From assembly GCA_000969725.1 (NCBI GenBank), contig JXSR01S043680.1: a stretch of DNA of 52,207 bases; one strand, written 5' to 3'. This DNA is from Ophiothrix spiculata. Taxonomy: Eukaryota; Echinodermata; Ophiuroidea; Amphilepidida; Ophiotrichidae. This document shows, piece by piece, positions 1 to 11,835 of this stretch (positions are counted from its first letter, which is position 1; each line of letters starts with the position of its first letter). Under the pieces are notes generated by a model that saw only the letters and a list, made by a program, of their open reading frames with translations, was not told the DNA's origin and searched no databases. Position numbers and translations under genes: made by a program.

Positions 1-1250
1 GTTGAACCGGACAGAACCACCATGATTAGGAAGGCAACCTCCGCGGTTGAGTTTTGAAACAACCCCTAAAGCAGATTTTCAAAAAAAATGAATAGTAGAA
101 ATTTTGTATTTCTATTCAATAAACATGTATATGAGACACATTCGTCTTTCCATTATATCAACCCAAAAACCCGGCCCAAAAACCATTTTTTGCGAAAAGA
201 AAATTAATCGACGAGTGTCATTTATACTGTTTTTATTTGAACGGATAAGAAGCGTGCCGAGTACGTTTGTCGCATGCAGATGCACTTTGAATCGTTCAAT
301 CTTGTAAATTTGAAGAGAAATTACACGATGATACTACACTAAGATGTCTCAAATCGGAAACAGGATCAATGGACAATGTATATTATTATCCTTCAAATGA
401 CGTAACCAATACCACTCTCACTAACAGGAGAAAATGATATCCTAGCTCAGGAGAGAAAGATCGGATTTTAGTAATTTTGTTTGTATTTGATTCTGACCTA
501 TTTAAAGTGAACCTCAAAAAATCTTCGTTGTTATTCTATTTTAGGTAGTTTTAGTGCAAGTGCAATGATCTATCATGTAAGTCTCAACGACAGCTGTTGT
601 GGTACACAGTGACACTGTTTTGTGTATTAACAGATTTATTTACGCTTAGTCTTTCCTGAGTTCTTATATTGAGATTTGAATTTATCTACTCGTTCTAGTT
701 CAATGTCTCTTTAATATACACTCGGAATATTTTTTTTATCAATGAAACTTTATTGTCTTTTGTAAATTTGAGTCAAAATTAAGGCCCAATCTTCAGGAAA
801 CAAAGTTTTTGGCCATTTGGAGGGGGAGGGGCAAATGTTTTGCCGCAGTTTTGACCAGTTGACAACTTTTAAAATGCTTAAGTCATATAAGTAGACCGCC
901 GCGGTAAAAGGATGCACTAGTCGGTATATAATGAGTGTGGTTAATACAATCTGCAGCAGACATAAAATACAAATAGATACACACTACACATATGAGGTAT
1001 CAATTTTGGCAGGTTAAATTACAAACACTAATGAAATAATTGTTTATTTTGTTTTATATTTATCACACTATTAAATTGTCATGAAAACAATGACAATATA
1101 GTCAATAGCACGTCATTTTACAGTCCAATTTGCCGCCCAAAATCGCTCATTAAAATCAATCCATTTTAATTTTTTTTTTTTTTTATGAAAAAGACTTGCT
1201 GTGACACTCTCTTATCCGCACATGTACTTTTTATTAAATTGTAAGGATAA
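1..1250. other. Gene-free AT-rich flank left of unit A
   Basis: No open frame with coding-like composition and no clear repeat boundary is visible. Short frames here are rich in F, I, Y and L, as expected of random AT-rich DNA. A T-run lies near 1170-1183. The first bases matching the triplicated unit appear at about 1251. Confidence 0.5.
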
Positions 1251-1885
1251 CATCATTGAAAAACAAACCGTTTATGTCAAAGATGTTGACCTCAATGGGC
1301 AGAATCTGACAGTCGAGATTTGAAGATTTATAAGTTAAAACATCGAATTTTGACACTTTGTTGAGGACTAACATGTCTAAAAACATTGTATGGTCACGAA
1401 GAATATTAAGTTAAAAAAGGTTATACTCGCATCAAAAGCCTCAAATTCGAGAACTTGAATAAAAATGCAATATATTCCTTGCGGTAGATGCCCTGCATGT
1501 GAAATGTAATGCCGTGAATATGGCGGATTGCTCAAATGCAATCAATAGAAGTGTTACCATTACCAATCACTTCATATTGTCCCATCAATAAAAATGCACC
1601 ATTATCAAAAGGTTAACAACGGTATACGGGAAAGGTCAGCAGTCCAAATCCCAAGTCCATCAGTCCAAAATTGAGAACATTTTGTCAGTGAGCAATTTTA
1701 ATGAAAATCATGCATATAGGGGTCATTTATAGGTGACACAATTAAATGTAAAATTAAAACATTGGGCCATTCGTTGAGAAGAGGTTTGTAAATAGGGGCA
1801 ATTATATCGCCCACGAGTTTGGTGTGTGTCTTGTGGTTAATCCTATGTAACTTACATGACTCTCATGCAACAGGGGCACACATAT

Positions 1886-2843
1886 GGCCCATTCTCAGAT
1901 AAAGCGTGCAACTTTGCCGTTTTGGTGTCGCTCATGTTCGTGTTACTAGTTTACCGTTGTTACGCCTATTACAAATAATTTGAGTGATCTAGTTGATACA
2001 TTAAAGTCACATTAGTAACATGTGTGAAGCTCAACATTTTAGCATGCCAGGAAAGTAGATAACGATTAATCTGAAAATGCAAAATCGTTACTTTTCCCCA
2101 TGTCGCTAGCCAGACTTTTTACGTTTTATGTGGCCCCGTTCCTAAAATATTCGGGCATTTCAAACGAAATGCATATTTTTTAATAGCCCGTAATAGGTAT
2201 TAGTAATGACATATAAAGTTTAATTATATTAATTATTTAATATGACATAATAGCTTTTTGAATCATGTCGCCAATATTGCAAACAGATACGAACCAAATT
2301 CTAAAATCGATAACAAAGTGTGAAAATCAATATGTTGATGGATGATTCCGCATTAGATTTATCAAGTAAACTTCAGTCTTGAATAACATATATTTTATAT
2401 AGAATTATATATTTACAGTAATGATTAACAGGGATATTAATATCAAAAAAAACCTATGTGACTGTCACGTCGCAACAGATACGAACCACACATTTTGTCG
2501 CCTTTTCGCAAAACGCGGTACACTATGAGCGAAATACTACACCACAGTTTAGTATGTGTAGAGCTTCTAATTTAGTGTCAAGACCAAGTTTGTAAGAAAA
2601 CTAATTTTCTCAATAATGAATATTTAAAAAAAGATTCCAACAGATACGAACCGACAGATACGAACATTAGGTATAGGGAATACAATGGTTAAAAATCAAG
2701 TATTTTTAAAACATCTCCCATGCACTTTTTCTTCTTCAGAAGCCATAAGACTTTATAATTTTTTATGTTTTTCATGAGCTGTTAGTAGTCGAAATTTCAA
2801 CATTTCTCTAACCAAAGTTGCACGGTTTATCGGAGAATGAGCC
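1886..2843 (+). mobile_element. 958-bp TIR element with GATACGAACC motifs, copy 1
   Basis: Non-autonomous DNA element. The ends are inverted repeats of about 30 bp: it starts GGCCCATTCTC and the right end reads as GGCTCATTCTCCG on the other strand, both running into CGTGCAACTTTG. It is flanked by ATAT on both sides (1882-1885 and 2844-2847). A motif AACAGATACGAACC occurs at 2282, 2474 and 2639, with a near copy at 2653, all in the same orientation. There is no transposase frame. A nearly identical copy of exactly the same length lies inverted at 6918-7875. Superfamily is not assigned; 4-bp AT-rich TSDs occur in several superfamilies. Confidence 0.85.
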
Positions 2844-4104
2844 ATATTTGAAAGCAATGGGTCTCAGCTTTGATAATAAATCCTATTGAATCCTACGTAC
2901 ACGGTGAAGAAAAAGGTGTGTTAGGCTTGCTTTTGAGGGTGAATTTTGTTCTTCTATATGACCCTCCCTTTTTTGAAATTGTGCTCTCACCGAATGCCCC
3001 AGTACTTGGATCGTGAGCCTTGCATCAGTATTCATTTTATATTTGACCGCCACTCCACTCCTCCCGCGGTTTTGGTATATTATAGAGTACGTAATATAAT
3101 CACCTATTAGACCATAGGTCACTAATTTCTGAAGTAAATAAAGTTCGTATTGGTCATGCGCCGTAAGTTGGGTTACCTTCTGGTAACACATAGGAAATGG
3201 GCAAAACCAGGAGTTTTTACCTTGCGTTCCTTAAACTTTCAAACTATTCACATTATAATAGGAAAAGTATATATATTCTTAAAGGGTGTGTAGAAAATAT
3301 ACAGGGTGTAACATATTTGAAAAACGAAATTTTTCAAGATGCAATTTTTAAACCAAAAACATGCGTAATATTCTATATAGCTACATACAGCACAACCAAT
3401 GACAACTACTATCCAGTATCATCCGGATAAAGCCGCTCTGTTCAGGTTTTCATTAATCATTCAATCACTCATTCAGGGTGATTAAGCTTAAAACAAATAA
3501 TGACCCAAGATGACCCCTCAAAATACTTTTACCCCAATTCGTCATGCCACAAGTCACCAGCCTGAAGGGGTATCCTAGTGCCCAAGTATTATGAAAATCC
3601 ATGAAAGTATGTGGGAATAGTGACAACTTTTGCAACTACTTGTACCTATCTTGACCATAGAGGTTTTTTGACCCTAGATGACCCTAGATCACCTTCAATT
3701 TCGTATATTTTTATGTCACATGTGTAACTTCACCTTGGTTTTGTTGTGTCCAAATCTTATGACAATCTACGCAAGTATGTGGGAGTAACGGCCAATTATG
3801 TGAATTAAGAGCTCCTCATCCTCCGGCTCCTCATCCTCCACCGCTTTGATTAATTAACACATCAATTAATCTCAATTAAAAACCAAATTAGCTAAACACA
3901 TTCAGTTTTCATTTTATTAAAATATATTTATTCCTCTCTCATTTGATACCAAATTTACTAATGTATGACATGAAATAAGGGAATTACGACATGAAAAACA
4001 TAGTGCAGTAAAGGAATTTGTTACTCCACCGCTTTATTGGGTTACCCAGTATATAACGCATTCTGTTGCATAGTTACGGACAACAAATCAAGCTGTATTC
4101 TTTA
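2844..4104. other. Intergenic, repeat fragments
   Basis: No supportable gene. 2950-3075 resembles 6300-6420 and parts of 10240-10700 (a degenerate CTCACCGAATGACCC repeat). 3480-3800 is rich in TGACCC / GACCCTAGATGA words like those in the AAGGTCA repeats at 14.1 and 37.7 kb. A short duplication of a CTCCTCATCCTCC unit lies at about 3810-3840. Confidence 0.45.
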
Positions 4105-4399
4105 GATAATTAGTTAAAAACACATTTTAGGTGATTTTTCTACTTTTTCTAATAGTCATTGCATTAAATACATGTATGTCTTGCCAAAAACGTTAAAATA
4201 TTTTTAGATCATGCCAACCGACGATAGACGTCCTTAACCCTTAATAAAAGTCATACATTTTTGTAAGTTATATTGCAATTTAGGCAGATTTGTGGACTTT
4301 CGTACAACTAAATTTATATATTACATACGTGTAAAACCTTTTCAAGTTGATAATGTCAGTTTTAAATTACAACATGCATCAAATATTACATCTATAAAT

Positions 4400-4652
4400 G
4401 TGATGACTCACCCCGAGAAGGGGGCTTTGCGACAGAACACTTTTCGAGAAACTGGTGAAAATAGACAGCAAAAAATATAGATAAAAATAAAAATTTCCAG
4501 AAGATTTTCTGTTGTAAAATTTGGTTGCCTTGATCAATTTTAACAAGTAAAGTGTCATTTTAAAGCTTAGAAAATACTTTAACGGTTGAAATGATAAAAT
4601 CAAAATTGATATGATCTGCATTTTTTTTTTCTTTTTGGGGGTGAGCCATCAC
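4400..4652. mobile_element. 253-bp TIR element, 4-bp TSD AAAT
   Basis: TIR starts GTGATGACTCACCCC on the left and reads GTGATGGCTCACCCC from the right end. AAAT flanks both sides (4396-4399 and 4653-4656). Unit C has the empty site near 24984 with a single AAAT. A related right end, also followed by AAAT, survives at 35755-35843 beside the second gap. No coding capacity. Confidence 0.8.
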
Positions 4653-4774
4653 AAATACAACAGTCGGTGTATAGATAGGGATTACTGACGTTTATCTCAG
4701 TTATACATTTTACTCCCTGACAACCTTTGACGGACCATAACTTGACTCTTGCATGTTGGGAAATCAAGTGAAGT

Positions 4775-5162
4775 CATACCTGTCCAGTCTCCCGATTTAG
4801 GGGAGAGTCTCTCGATTTCAGGCAGCCCTACCGATCTCCCAATTGGGTAACCATATCTCCCCATATCTCCACCTTTTAAAACAAATCTCCCGATATCTCC
4901 CGCTTTAAAATATTACATACCGCGTAAACGGTACATTTTGTTAAGACATTGAAAATGCGATGGTTTTTTGACTCGTATGTACGCTTTAGAGACCCTTTTG
5001 TCCCTTTTCAGTTTTCAAAAGCTACGTATTTTTTGGGTGTACCTTATGGGCCTCATATACATGTAGCTTCATAATTATGTCAGTTCCCCGTACAATTTAC
5101 TCATAAATTTAAGTGATTACAGAAGTCTCCCGCATCAGAATTTGAAAATGTTGACAGGTATG
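4775..5162. mobile_element. 388-bp TIR element, TSD TGAAGT
   Basis: Ends are CATACCTGTC and its reverse complement. TGAAGT is duplicated at 4769-4774 and 5163-5168. Units B and C have the uninterrupted site (near 18340 and 26865). The interior holds several CTCCCGAT / CTCCCCAT words at 4790-4905 and one near 5126. Superfamily uncertain: a 6-bp TSD would be unusual for hAT. Confidence 0.75.
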
Positions 5163-6436
5163 TGAAGTTTATTGAGTATCTATTTTAATACTAATAACTT
5201 GGGTCTTTGCAAATATTTTTAAAAAGTTAAAATGACAAGAGGCTGCATTTACGGCTGTTTTTGGATGAACAGTCACACGCTGACTGCCCTACACTGAATA
5301 TAATAATTCTAAGAAATGCAGATTAATTCATGTCATTTGAGGTACGGTTTGCAAACAAATGCTGACAAGCGGTAGTTAAATTTAGCTAAATTTTCATCGG
5401 CCCGTTTTTAGAGTCTCGAAACGTTTACACAATATGACAGGATTATCCTTTATACGCTATATAATAACCTTAGGTGTCATCTTAATGCTATATCTGATCA
5501 TGCAATAACTAATATCTGGAAAGCCTTAAAAATGATACGCTTAACAACAAATAAATATTTAAAATATTTATTTGTGCGTAATTGTGCATGATTTTTAAAT
5601 TAATCATTGCATGCGTGATTTTACTGTCATTTAAAATTTAATTTAAATTACAATAAAACAAAAAGACTGGCTCACACTATGTAACGAAACGGAGACTGGC
5701 GAATGTGAGTCATGGGCGTAAAGCAACGACTGTAGACTGTTTACTACGGCAGCCTGCGGTGGCTAGCAAATTAGCCAGATTTAAGTAACACAAGATAACT
5801 GGCGGTAAATCCAATTGGAAATCCACATCGACCCCCATTTTGAAGTTGAATGCCCCGGGGGGGGGGGGGGGCTGGACACTATCAAATTCAGAATGCAAGG
5901 GCAGGTTTTGAATTGGTGCGCACGGCTGGGGAACAGTGATTTTAAACCTGAACAAAAATGTCACTGTATGTCATAATGTATATGACATGCACACTGTGGA
6001 ATTGGGACTTACCAGTATATATTAAAGATTTTTTCAAACAATAAAGACACACACCAACGATTTGCAACCAACCAAAAACTTTTTTGACCAATGAATAAGA
6101 CCAAACAAATCTCTGCTATGAATTAATCATAGAAATTTGGATAAAAGCTGATTATCTTGGGAAATTCATTATTATCTACCTTATTTTCTATCAGATTCAT
6201 TAATTTTTCACCATTGATAATAGAGTGTAAGAGTGTATGCATGCAATAAATAAATTAACTATGTGGTTGTTGTTTTTTTGATTAAATAAATTAACTATGA
6301 TTTTTTGACCCTCTACACCGAATGATCCCAATTTTTCAATGTATTTCTCACCTATTGCCCCTACATTTCGAAAGCCGGTAGGAGTTGGTAAGTCATTTTA
6401 TATTTGAGTGCCCCCCCCCCCCGGGAATGTGGCCAG

Positions 6437-6652
6437 GAACGAAGAAAGATTGAGCTTAATTGTAATGAAGGTATATCAGATTCTACTGGAAACAATGATG
6501 GCAAGTTAAGTAGCAAAGTTTCACATAATTTGAAAACCAGTCTGGATTATGACAAAGACGGTTTGGCAGGACGTGAAAGTAGAATGGACGGAGCAGACGA
6601 AGAGCAGGGATGGGAGGAAAACTCGATTTACGTCGGCCCCAATTCTGAATAA
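6437..6652 (+). CDS. Candidate terminal exon, acidic polar C-terminal tail
   Basis: A frame of about 71 residues follows a possible splice acceptor (CCAG at 6433-6436, after a C-run) and ends in a stop overlapping AATAAA. Unlike the random frames around it, it is rich in D, E, N, S, K and G and poor in F, I and L. The end reads NSIYVGPNSE. This fits the cytoplasmic or disordered tail of a larger protein. No domain is recognisable and no upstream exon was found. The segment is present only in unit A, so it arrived with other inserted DNA. It could still be a chance frame; the pyrimidine tract is just the C-run end of a repeat. Confidence 0.33.
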   Translation, partial: ERRKIELNCNEGISDSTGNNDGKLSSKVSHNLKTSLDYDKDGLAGRESRMDGADEEQGWEENSIYVGPNSE

Positions 6653-6673
6653 TAAACAAAAACTTTAACAGCT

Positions 6674-6870
6674 ACATTGTATCTTTTATCACTTTGAAAA
6701 AATCTTATGATTTGAAACTATTTTGACTTTTGATTGGAATTGTTGCTTGAAAAATAGTATCACTCTCAATCATTGTATCTTTTATCACTCTGAAAAATAA
6801 TCTTATGATTTGAAACTATTTTGACTTTTGATTGGAATTGTTGCTTGAAAAATAGTATCACTCTCAATCA
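6674..6870 (+). repeat. Tandem duplication, two copies of about 98 bp
   Basis: Two adjacent near-identical copies, each starting CATTGTATCTTTTATCAC and ending in ATCACTCTCAAT. It lies just 3' of the candidate exon at 6437-6652, and would be in its 3' UTR or downstream flank. Confidence 0.85.
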
Positions 6871-6917
6871 TTTTATAGTAGAATTTGAGTGACCTACCAC
6901 TTCATTATAAGGTTTAA

Positions 6918-7875
6918 GGCTCATTCTCCGATAAACCGTGCAACTTTGGTTAGAGAAATGTTGAAATTTCGACTACTAACAACTCATGAAAAACATACAA
7001 AATTATAAAGTCTTATGGCTTCTGAAGAAGAAAAAGTGCATGGGAGATGTTTTAAAAATACTTGATTTTTAACCATTGTATTCCCTATACCTAATGTTCG
7101 TATCTGTCGGTTCGTATCTGTTGGAATCTTTTTTTAAATATTCATTATTGAGAAAATTAGTTTTCTTACAAACTTGGTCTTGACACTAAATTAGAAGCTC
7201 TACACATACTAAACTGTGGTGTAGTATTTCGCTCATAGTGTACCGCGTTTTGCGAAAAGGCGACAAAATGTGTGGTTCGTATCTGTTGCGACGTGACAGT
7301 CACATAGGTTTTTTTTGATATTAATATCCCTGTTAATCATTACTGTAAATATATAATTCTATATAAAATATATGTTATTCAAGACTGAAGTTTACTTGAT
7401 AAATCTAATGCGGAATCATCCATCAACATATTGATTTTCACACTTTGTTATCGATTTTAGAATTTGGTTCGTATCTGTTTGCAATATTGGCGACATGATT
7501 CAAAAAGCTATTATGTCATATTAAATAATTAATATAATTAAACTTTATATGTCATTACTAATACCTATTACGGGCTATTAAAAAATATGCATTTCGTTTG
7601 AAATGCCCGAATATTTTAGGAACGGGGCCACATAAAACGTAAAAAGTCTGGCTAGCGACATGGGGAAAAGTAACGATTTTGCATTTTCAGATTAATCGTT
7701 ATCTACTTTCCTGGCATGCTAAAATGTTGAGCTTCACACATGTTACTAATGTGACTTTAATGTATCAACTAGATCACTCAAATTATTTGTAATAGGCGTA
7801 ACAACGGTAAACTAGTAACACGAACATGAGCGACACCAAAACGGCAAAGTTGCACGCTTTATCTGAGAATGAGCC
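6918..7875 (-). mobile_element. 958-bp TIR element with GATACGAACC motifs, copy 2
   Basis: Inverted copy of 1886-2843 with the same length and only a few differences noticed, for example near 6980-7000. Flanked by TTAA at 6914-6917 and 7876-7879. The internal GATACGAACC motifs appear as GGTTCGTATC on the plus strand. The near identity implies recent movement compared with the older, diverged units around it. Confidence 0.85.
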
Positions 7876-8812
7876 TTAAGGACAATACTCAATAACACTA
7901 TATTAAAAGGGAAATTGAAAAAATGAAAACAAAATCTCCCAAATTTGGGTCCAATTATTCAAAAATCGTATGTTTTTGCCCAAATTTGCGCTATTTTGGC
8001 ACACATATTCCGAAGTTTTGTGAAGAATTGCTCTCAGGAAAATTTTGGGGAAAAAACCCCCACATTTTTGCAAAGTAAAACATATGAAAGGACCAAATGA
8101 AATACCAGAGAGCCTGGATTTGCTATCAGAATTTGCAGTACGTACTCATAACTCCTTTTATAATAAGTAGCCCCTGGGGGATTTAAGACAAGGGTCAAAA
8201 TATAGTTGAGGAAGATCTTCAATGCGTTCAATGTATACGAGTATAATTGCCAATCTCAGTGACAACCAGCACCACCTCCACTCGATTTTGATTTTTATAC
8301 GTATCTCTTCGTAAAAATATGTATATGTAATGACACATTCATAAATATCTATTAAGGACAAGTTTTCGTGAAAATTTCGTTATACCGTATATATTAATAC
8401 ATTACTTAGGTACATTCTTCAGGGTTGGTGAATATGATTCAATAACAACATTAAATACATATAACGGAATTCAATAAAGAAAACAAATCAAACTCAACCA
8501 TCGGGTTGAATTTCAATACGTTCGGTACACAACACATATTTGCTGTATTCAATAAGACGTTTTGATTTTTCGGCTAATCTAGAAACAATCTCGTTACACT
8601 TGCTATTCCCTCACGCGACAGGAATCCTTCGTGTCGAGTTTCATATTTTTCAATAACACATTCTGCATCGAGATATATGATACAAATACATACGCACTAG
8701 GTATGCAAATCTGATGAATGAGTTCAATGGTTTATATAGATAAGTGACTCTTAACTTTCACTTACTATGTTGCACAGATATATATAATACAGATACAGGG
8801 GTTTGATCTTAA

Positions 8813-9401
8813 GGGGTTTTCTCTAAGATGCAAATACTCCATTTATTTTTTTTTAAATTTAGTATTTGGTAGATTTATTTGTGCTGATAACGATTCTAAA
8901 ATAAAAAATATAGGTCACCGTGCTCGTTTTTGAGATACAGGTATTTCAAAAAGTACATATTTTCCCAAAATATCACCCGATTAACCATACAAAGTATAGG
9001 GAAAACTCCAAAATGGCGATCATTATGTGCTTGTAAAATAGTAAATCCTCCATTTATTTTTTTAATTATTACATATGTTAAAGCACTTTTTGCGCTCTTC
9101 AAAATACTGAAATACAAAAATATGGTCACCGTGTTAGTTTTCAAGAAAAACGACCAAAACTGGCATTTTTTTGATAAAATTTGATTACTTTGAAGGCACA
9201 TCTGCGTCTGCATATTTCTTGCGTATATATTACGCAGCTAAGCGGCGCGTGATTAACCAAACGCGTTACTAAAGCATGCGTTTAGTGTGCATTGAAATTT
9301 TAGCACGCAAAACGGATGCAAACATTTTTTTGATTTCTTACTATTTATGAAAAAAATCGTTATCCCGCAGTCGTAAGCAACTGCATCTCAGAGAAAACCC
9401 C
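8813..9401. mobile_element. 589-bp TIR element with TTAA TSD
   Basis: Ends GGGGTTTTCTC and its complement continue with AAGATGCA against GAGATGCA. TTAA at 8809-8812 and 9402-9405. Unit C shows the empty site, a single TTAA near 29647. TTAA duplication is typical of piggyBac and some Kolobok/Sola-type elements; no transposase is present. Interior pieces near 9075-9260 recur at 41030-41165 and 42030-42090. Confidence 0.85.
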
Positions 9402-9424
9402 TTAAGAAGGAATAGTTATCTTCG

Positions 9425-9780
9425 AATTTCAAAAACTATTATATCCTTTCCATGTGTCTTAATCTAGAAAAAATAAACATTATTGACAAGTGTCACATTC
9501 GAATTAAAGCTTATTGATCAGGTTTCATGTTTGGAGTAAAACAATTGAATAAAATAATTTATACAGCTGACTTTTTGAGTGAGCTTTACTTCATTTTAAG
9601 TGGAAAACTATTATATATATCCTTTGCATGTGCGTGAATTTAGAAAAAAAAAACATTATTGACAAATGTCACATTAGAATTAAAGCTTATTGATCAGATT
9701 TCATATTTGGTGTAAACCAATTGAATAACATAATGTAAACACCTGACTTTTTGAGTTAAATTTACTTCTTTTTGTCGGGA
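9425..9780 (+). repeat. Tandem duplication of about 180 bp within unit A
   Basis: Two diverged copies, each running from AACTATTATAT through CATTATTGACAA and TTAAAGCTTATTGATCAG to a CTGACTTTTTGAGT end. Units B (20905 onward) and C (29680 onward) have one copy each, so this is an A-specific duplication. Confidence 0.75.
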
Positions 9781-10180
9781 TTTTTGACTATTTCATTCAG
9801 TTTTCAGAAGAAGAATGAAGTTTGCTTCAGAATAATTGAATAAGAGAGCGACAACGCTTAAAATATTGAGTGATATTCACCTGATGTTCACTCCCAGTCT
9901 TTGTTCACTCTATCGGAGTGAAATGTCAGTGAACCCTCTCTTTTTCTATTTTAATTTTGAGTGGCGTTAATTCGTATTTTTTTTAATAAATTAATATTCA
10001 TTCATGTATCAATCTTTTACATTGTTTAGTCGGCTTGCAGCGCCGACAACTTGAAGCGGCACGTGTCTACAAAAAAGGTGACGTAGTTATACAAAAAACC
10101 TAAGAATCTGCACGAGTATGGTACTTAAGGTTTCTATTGATTTCTTTATTCCCCGTAGAATCTAGTAGCTCCTTTAACCC

Positions 10181-10705
10181 CCTGGGGCACTCCTTAAAAC
10201 ATGTGACAGAGATGTGTGGCCACATTGACCCTCATTTTCAAACCTCCTCTCACCGAGTGACCCTCTTTTAATTTTTCACAAGTTGCTCTCACTGAATGAC
10301 CCCCATTTTCCGAAGAAAACACTCTTACTGAATGACCTTTGTTTTCATAAATAAATTTTTCTCAAACGCTCTCGCCGAATGACCCCCATTTTCCAGAGAA
10401 AATGCTCTCACTGAATGACCCTTATTTTCATAAAGAAGTGAGTTTTACCATATATTTTCTGGTGATTTTGGCTCTATATGAGGGTAAACACCCGTGGATC
10501 ATACCTAATAGGTTTTAATACACTAAGGATACTTATTTCATGGTTTTTATAGTTGTTTAAACACCTCACTGGAAGAACTTTAACCCTTTAAAATGCAATG
10601 AGATCCTCGCCAAAAGACCCCCTATTTTTAACTGTCCTCACCGAATGAATCTTTATTTAGCCTGTCACCGAAAGACACTCTCTTTCAAATTCTAGTGCCT
10701 CGAGC
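10181..10705. mobile_element. hAT-like non-autonomous element, 8-bp TSD
   Basis: TTTAACCC at 10173-10180 and 10706-10713 flanks a segment whose ends read GGGGCACT and, from the right, GAGGCACT. The interior at about 10240-10440 and 10610-10690 is a degenerate tandem repeat built on CTCTCACYGAATGACCC, with spacers of about 35-45 bp. Unit C has a related, larger element in exactly the same place (30199-31415). Unit B lacks both. This is more likely one ancestral insertion with different later fates than two hits. Confidence 0.65.
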
Positions 10706-11294
10706 TTTAACCCTCTTTAATTGAGATGGACTTTACTGTGTTGCACTGTAGTGAGCAGCCTCCACCCATTTTATGCATTCTGTCCATTTAATTGTAGTAA
10801 ACTAATTGTGATCCCAATAGGTCAAATTGCATTCACTTATACAATTTCTGAGTTTAGCCAAACAGAAAAGCGACAACAAAGGCTGGTTAGATAAAAATGC
10901 CATGAAAATCTCGGTGACCAAAATACCCAAATGAATCGAGATTGATGGCCAATGCAGTCTGGTCAAATACTTTTGAAAGGACGTGACTACGCCTAGAGCA
11001 ACACTTTTGAAATTGATTTTCACTTAAACTAAGCCCGCAAGGATTTGAAGACGAAAATGTTGGTATATTGCCTATTACCAAGTAGATGCACTATGAAAGT
11101 TATTCCTTATTTACAGAAATAACTTGCCAGAAGCCGGCCAATGCGCACTCTGGTGGATTTAAGTGTTCAAGGCAGTGGTCGGAAATTTATCAAATGTTAA
11201 AAGCAATAATATACATGACAAAATATAAACTACCTAGTCAATTTAAAATACAGTACCAAAACAATGCTGCGTCCGTGAGATGGAAAGGAAATCT

Positions 11295-11760
11295 CTACTT
11301 GGGAAAAAGGAATTTGAGACCCTTACTAAACTTCTGGTTGGTGGAACATGAGCGAAGAGACACTGGTAGAGAGTTCCATAATCTTGGACCAATATCATAA
11401 AAAGCTTCATTACCAACAGCGAGTTTTGTACGAGGAATAGCGAGATCGAACCTATCATTTCAAGATCTCAGACTAGCCCTATTTGGTGTGTAAAATGTGA
11501 GCAACATGAGTTTGTAAACAATCCAAGACTTGAATGGTAGCCAATGTATATGTCTGAGGAGAGGTTCGGATGAGACAAATCGGTTGGTTCGGAAAATAAT
11601 TCTGGCGACAAAAATTGATAATTCTGGGGAAGGGATCAAAAGCTTCAGGAGGATTTGTAGTCGTTTTTATGAACAGCTTTGGTAACTTATCCACAAAATG
11701 AAAATGTAAGGTATTGATGTTTGTGATACCTCCCGATATTCGCAAAGGTCAATCCTTTGG
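11295..11760 (-). pseudogene. LINE reverse transcriptase 3' end, unit A
   Basis: Minus-strand remnant of the C-terminal part of a CR1/L2-type non-LTR retrotransposon polymerase. Visible in order: ARIIFRT, RHIHWLPFKS, WIVYKLMLLTF, SLRS, DLAIPRTKLAVGN, RLWNSLPVSLRSC, and a final FPK plus stop at 11295-11297. These match the usual order of the family (AARLI.RT, LHWLP, LLLTFK, IPRTK, LWNSLP). Broken by an in-frame TGA just after SLRS and by loss of about 20 residues after LLLTF, where the usual LNGLAPPYL segment should be. No 5' part of the element is present. Confidence 0.85.
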
Positions 11761-11835
11761 GAGATTTTCCATATTCCTTCATAGGTCAACATAAATCAAG
11801 AACAGTTTACATCGGATGTCGGGATATCATGACTA

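Noticed and set aside
2883..3191. Minus-strand frame of 102 residues
   Set aside because: No domain, no coding-like composition, and it overlaps a dispersed CTCACCGAATGACCC repeat.
10802..11081. Minus-strand frame (MVIGNIPTFSSSNPCG...) conserved in all three units
   Set aside because: It lies downstream of the LINE polymerase stop, in the likely 3' UTR. Conservation follows from duplication and, for B and C, from the proposed conversion tract.
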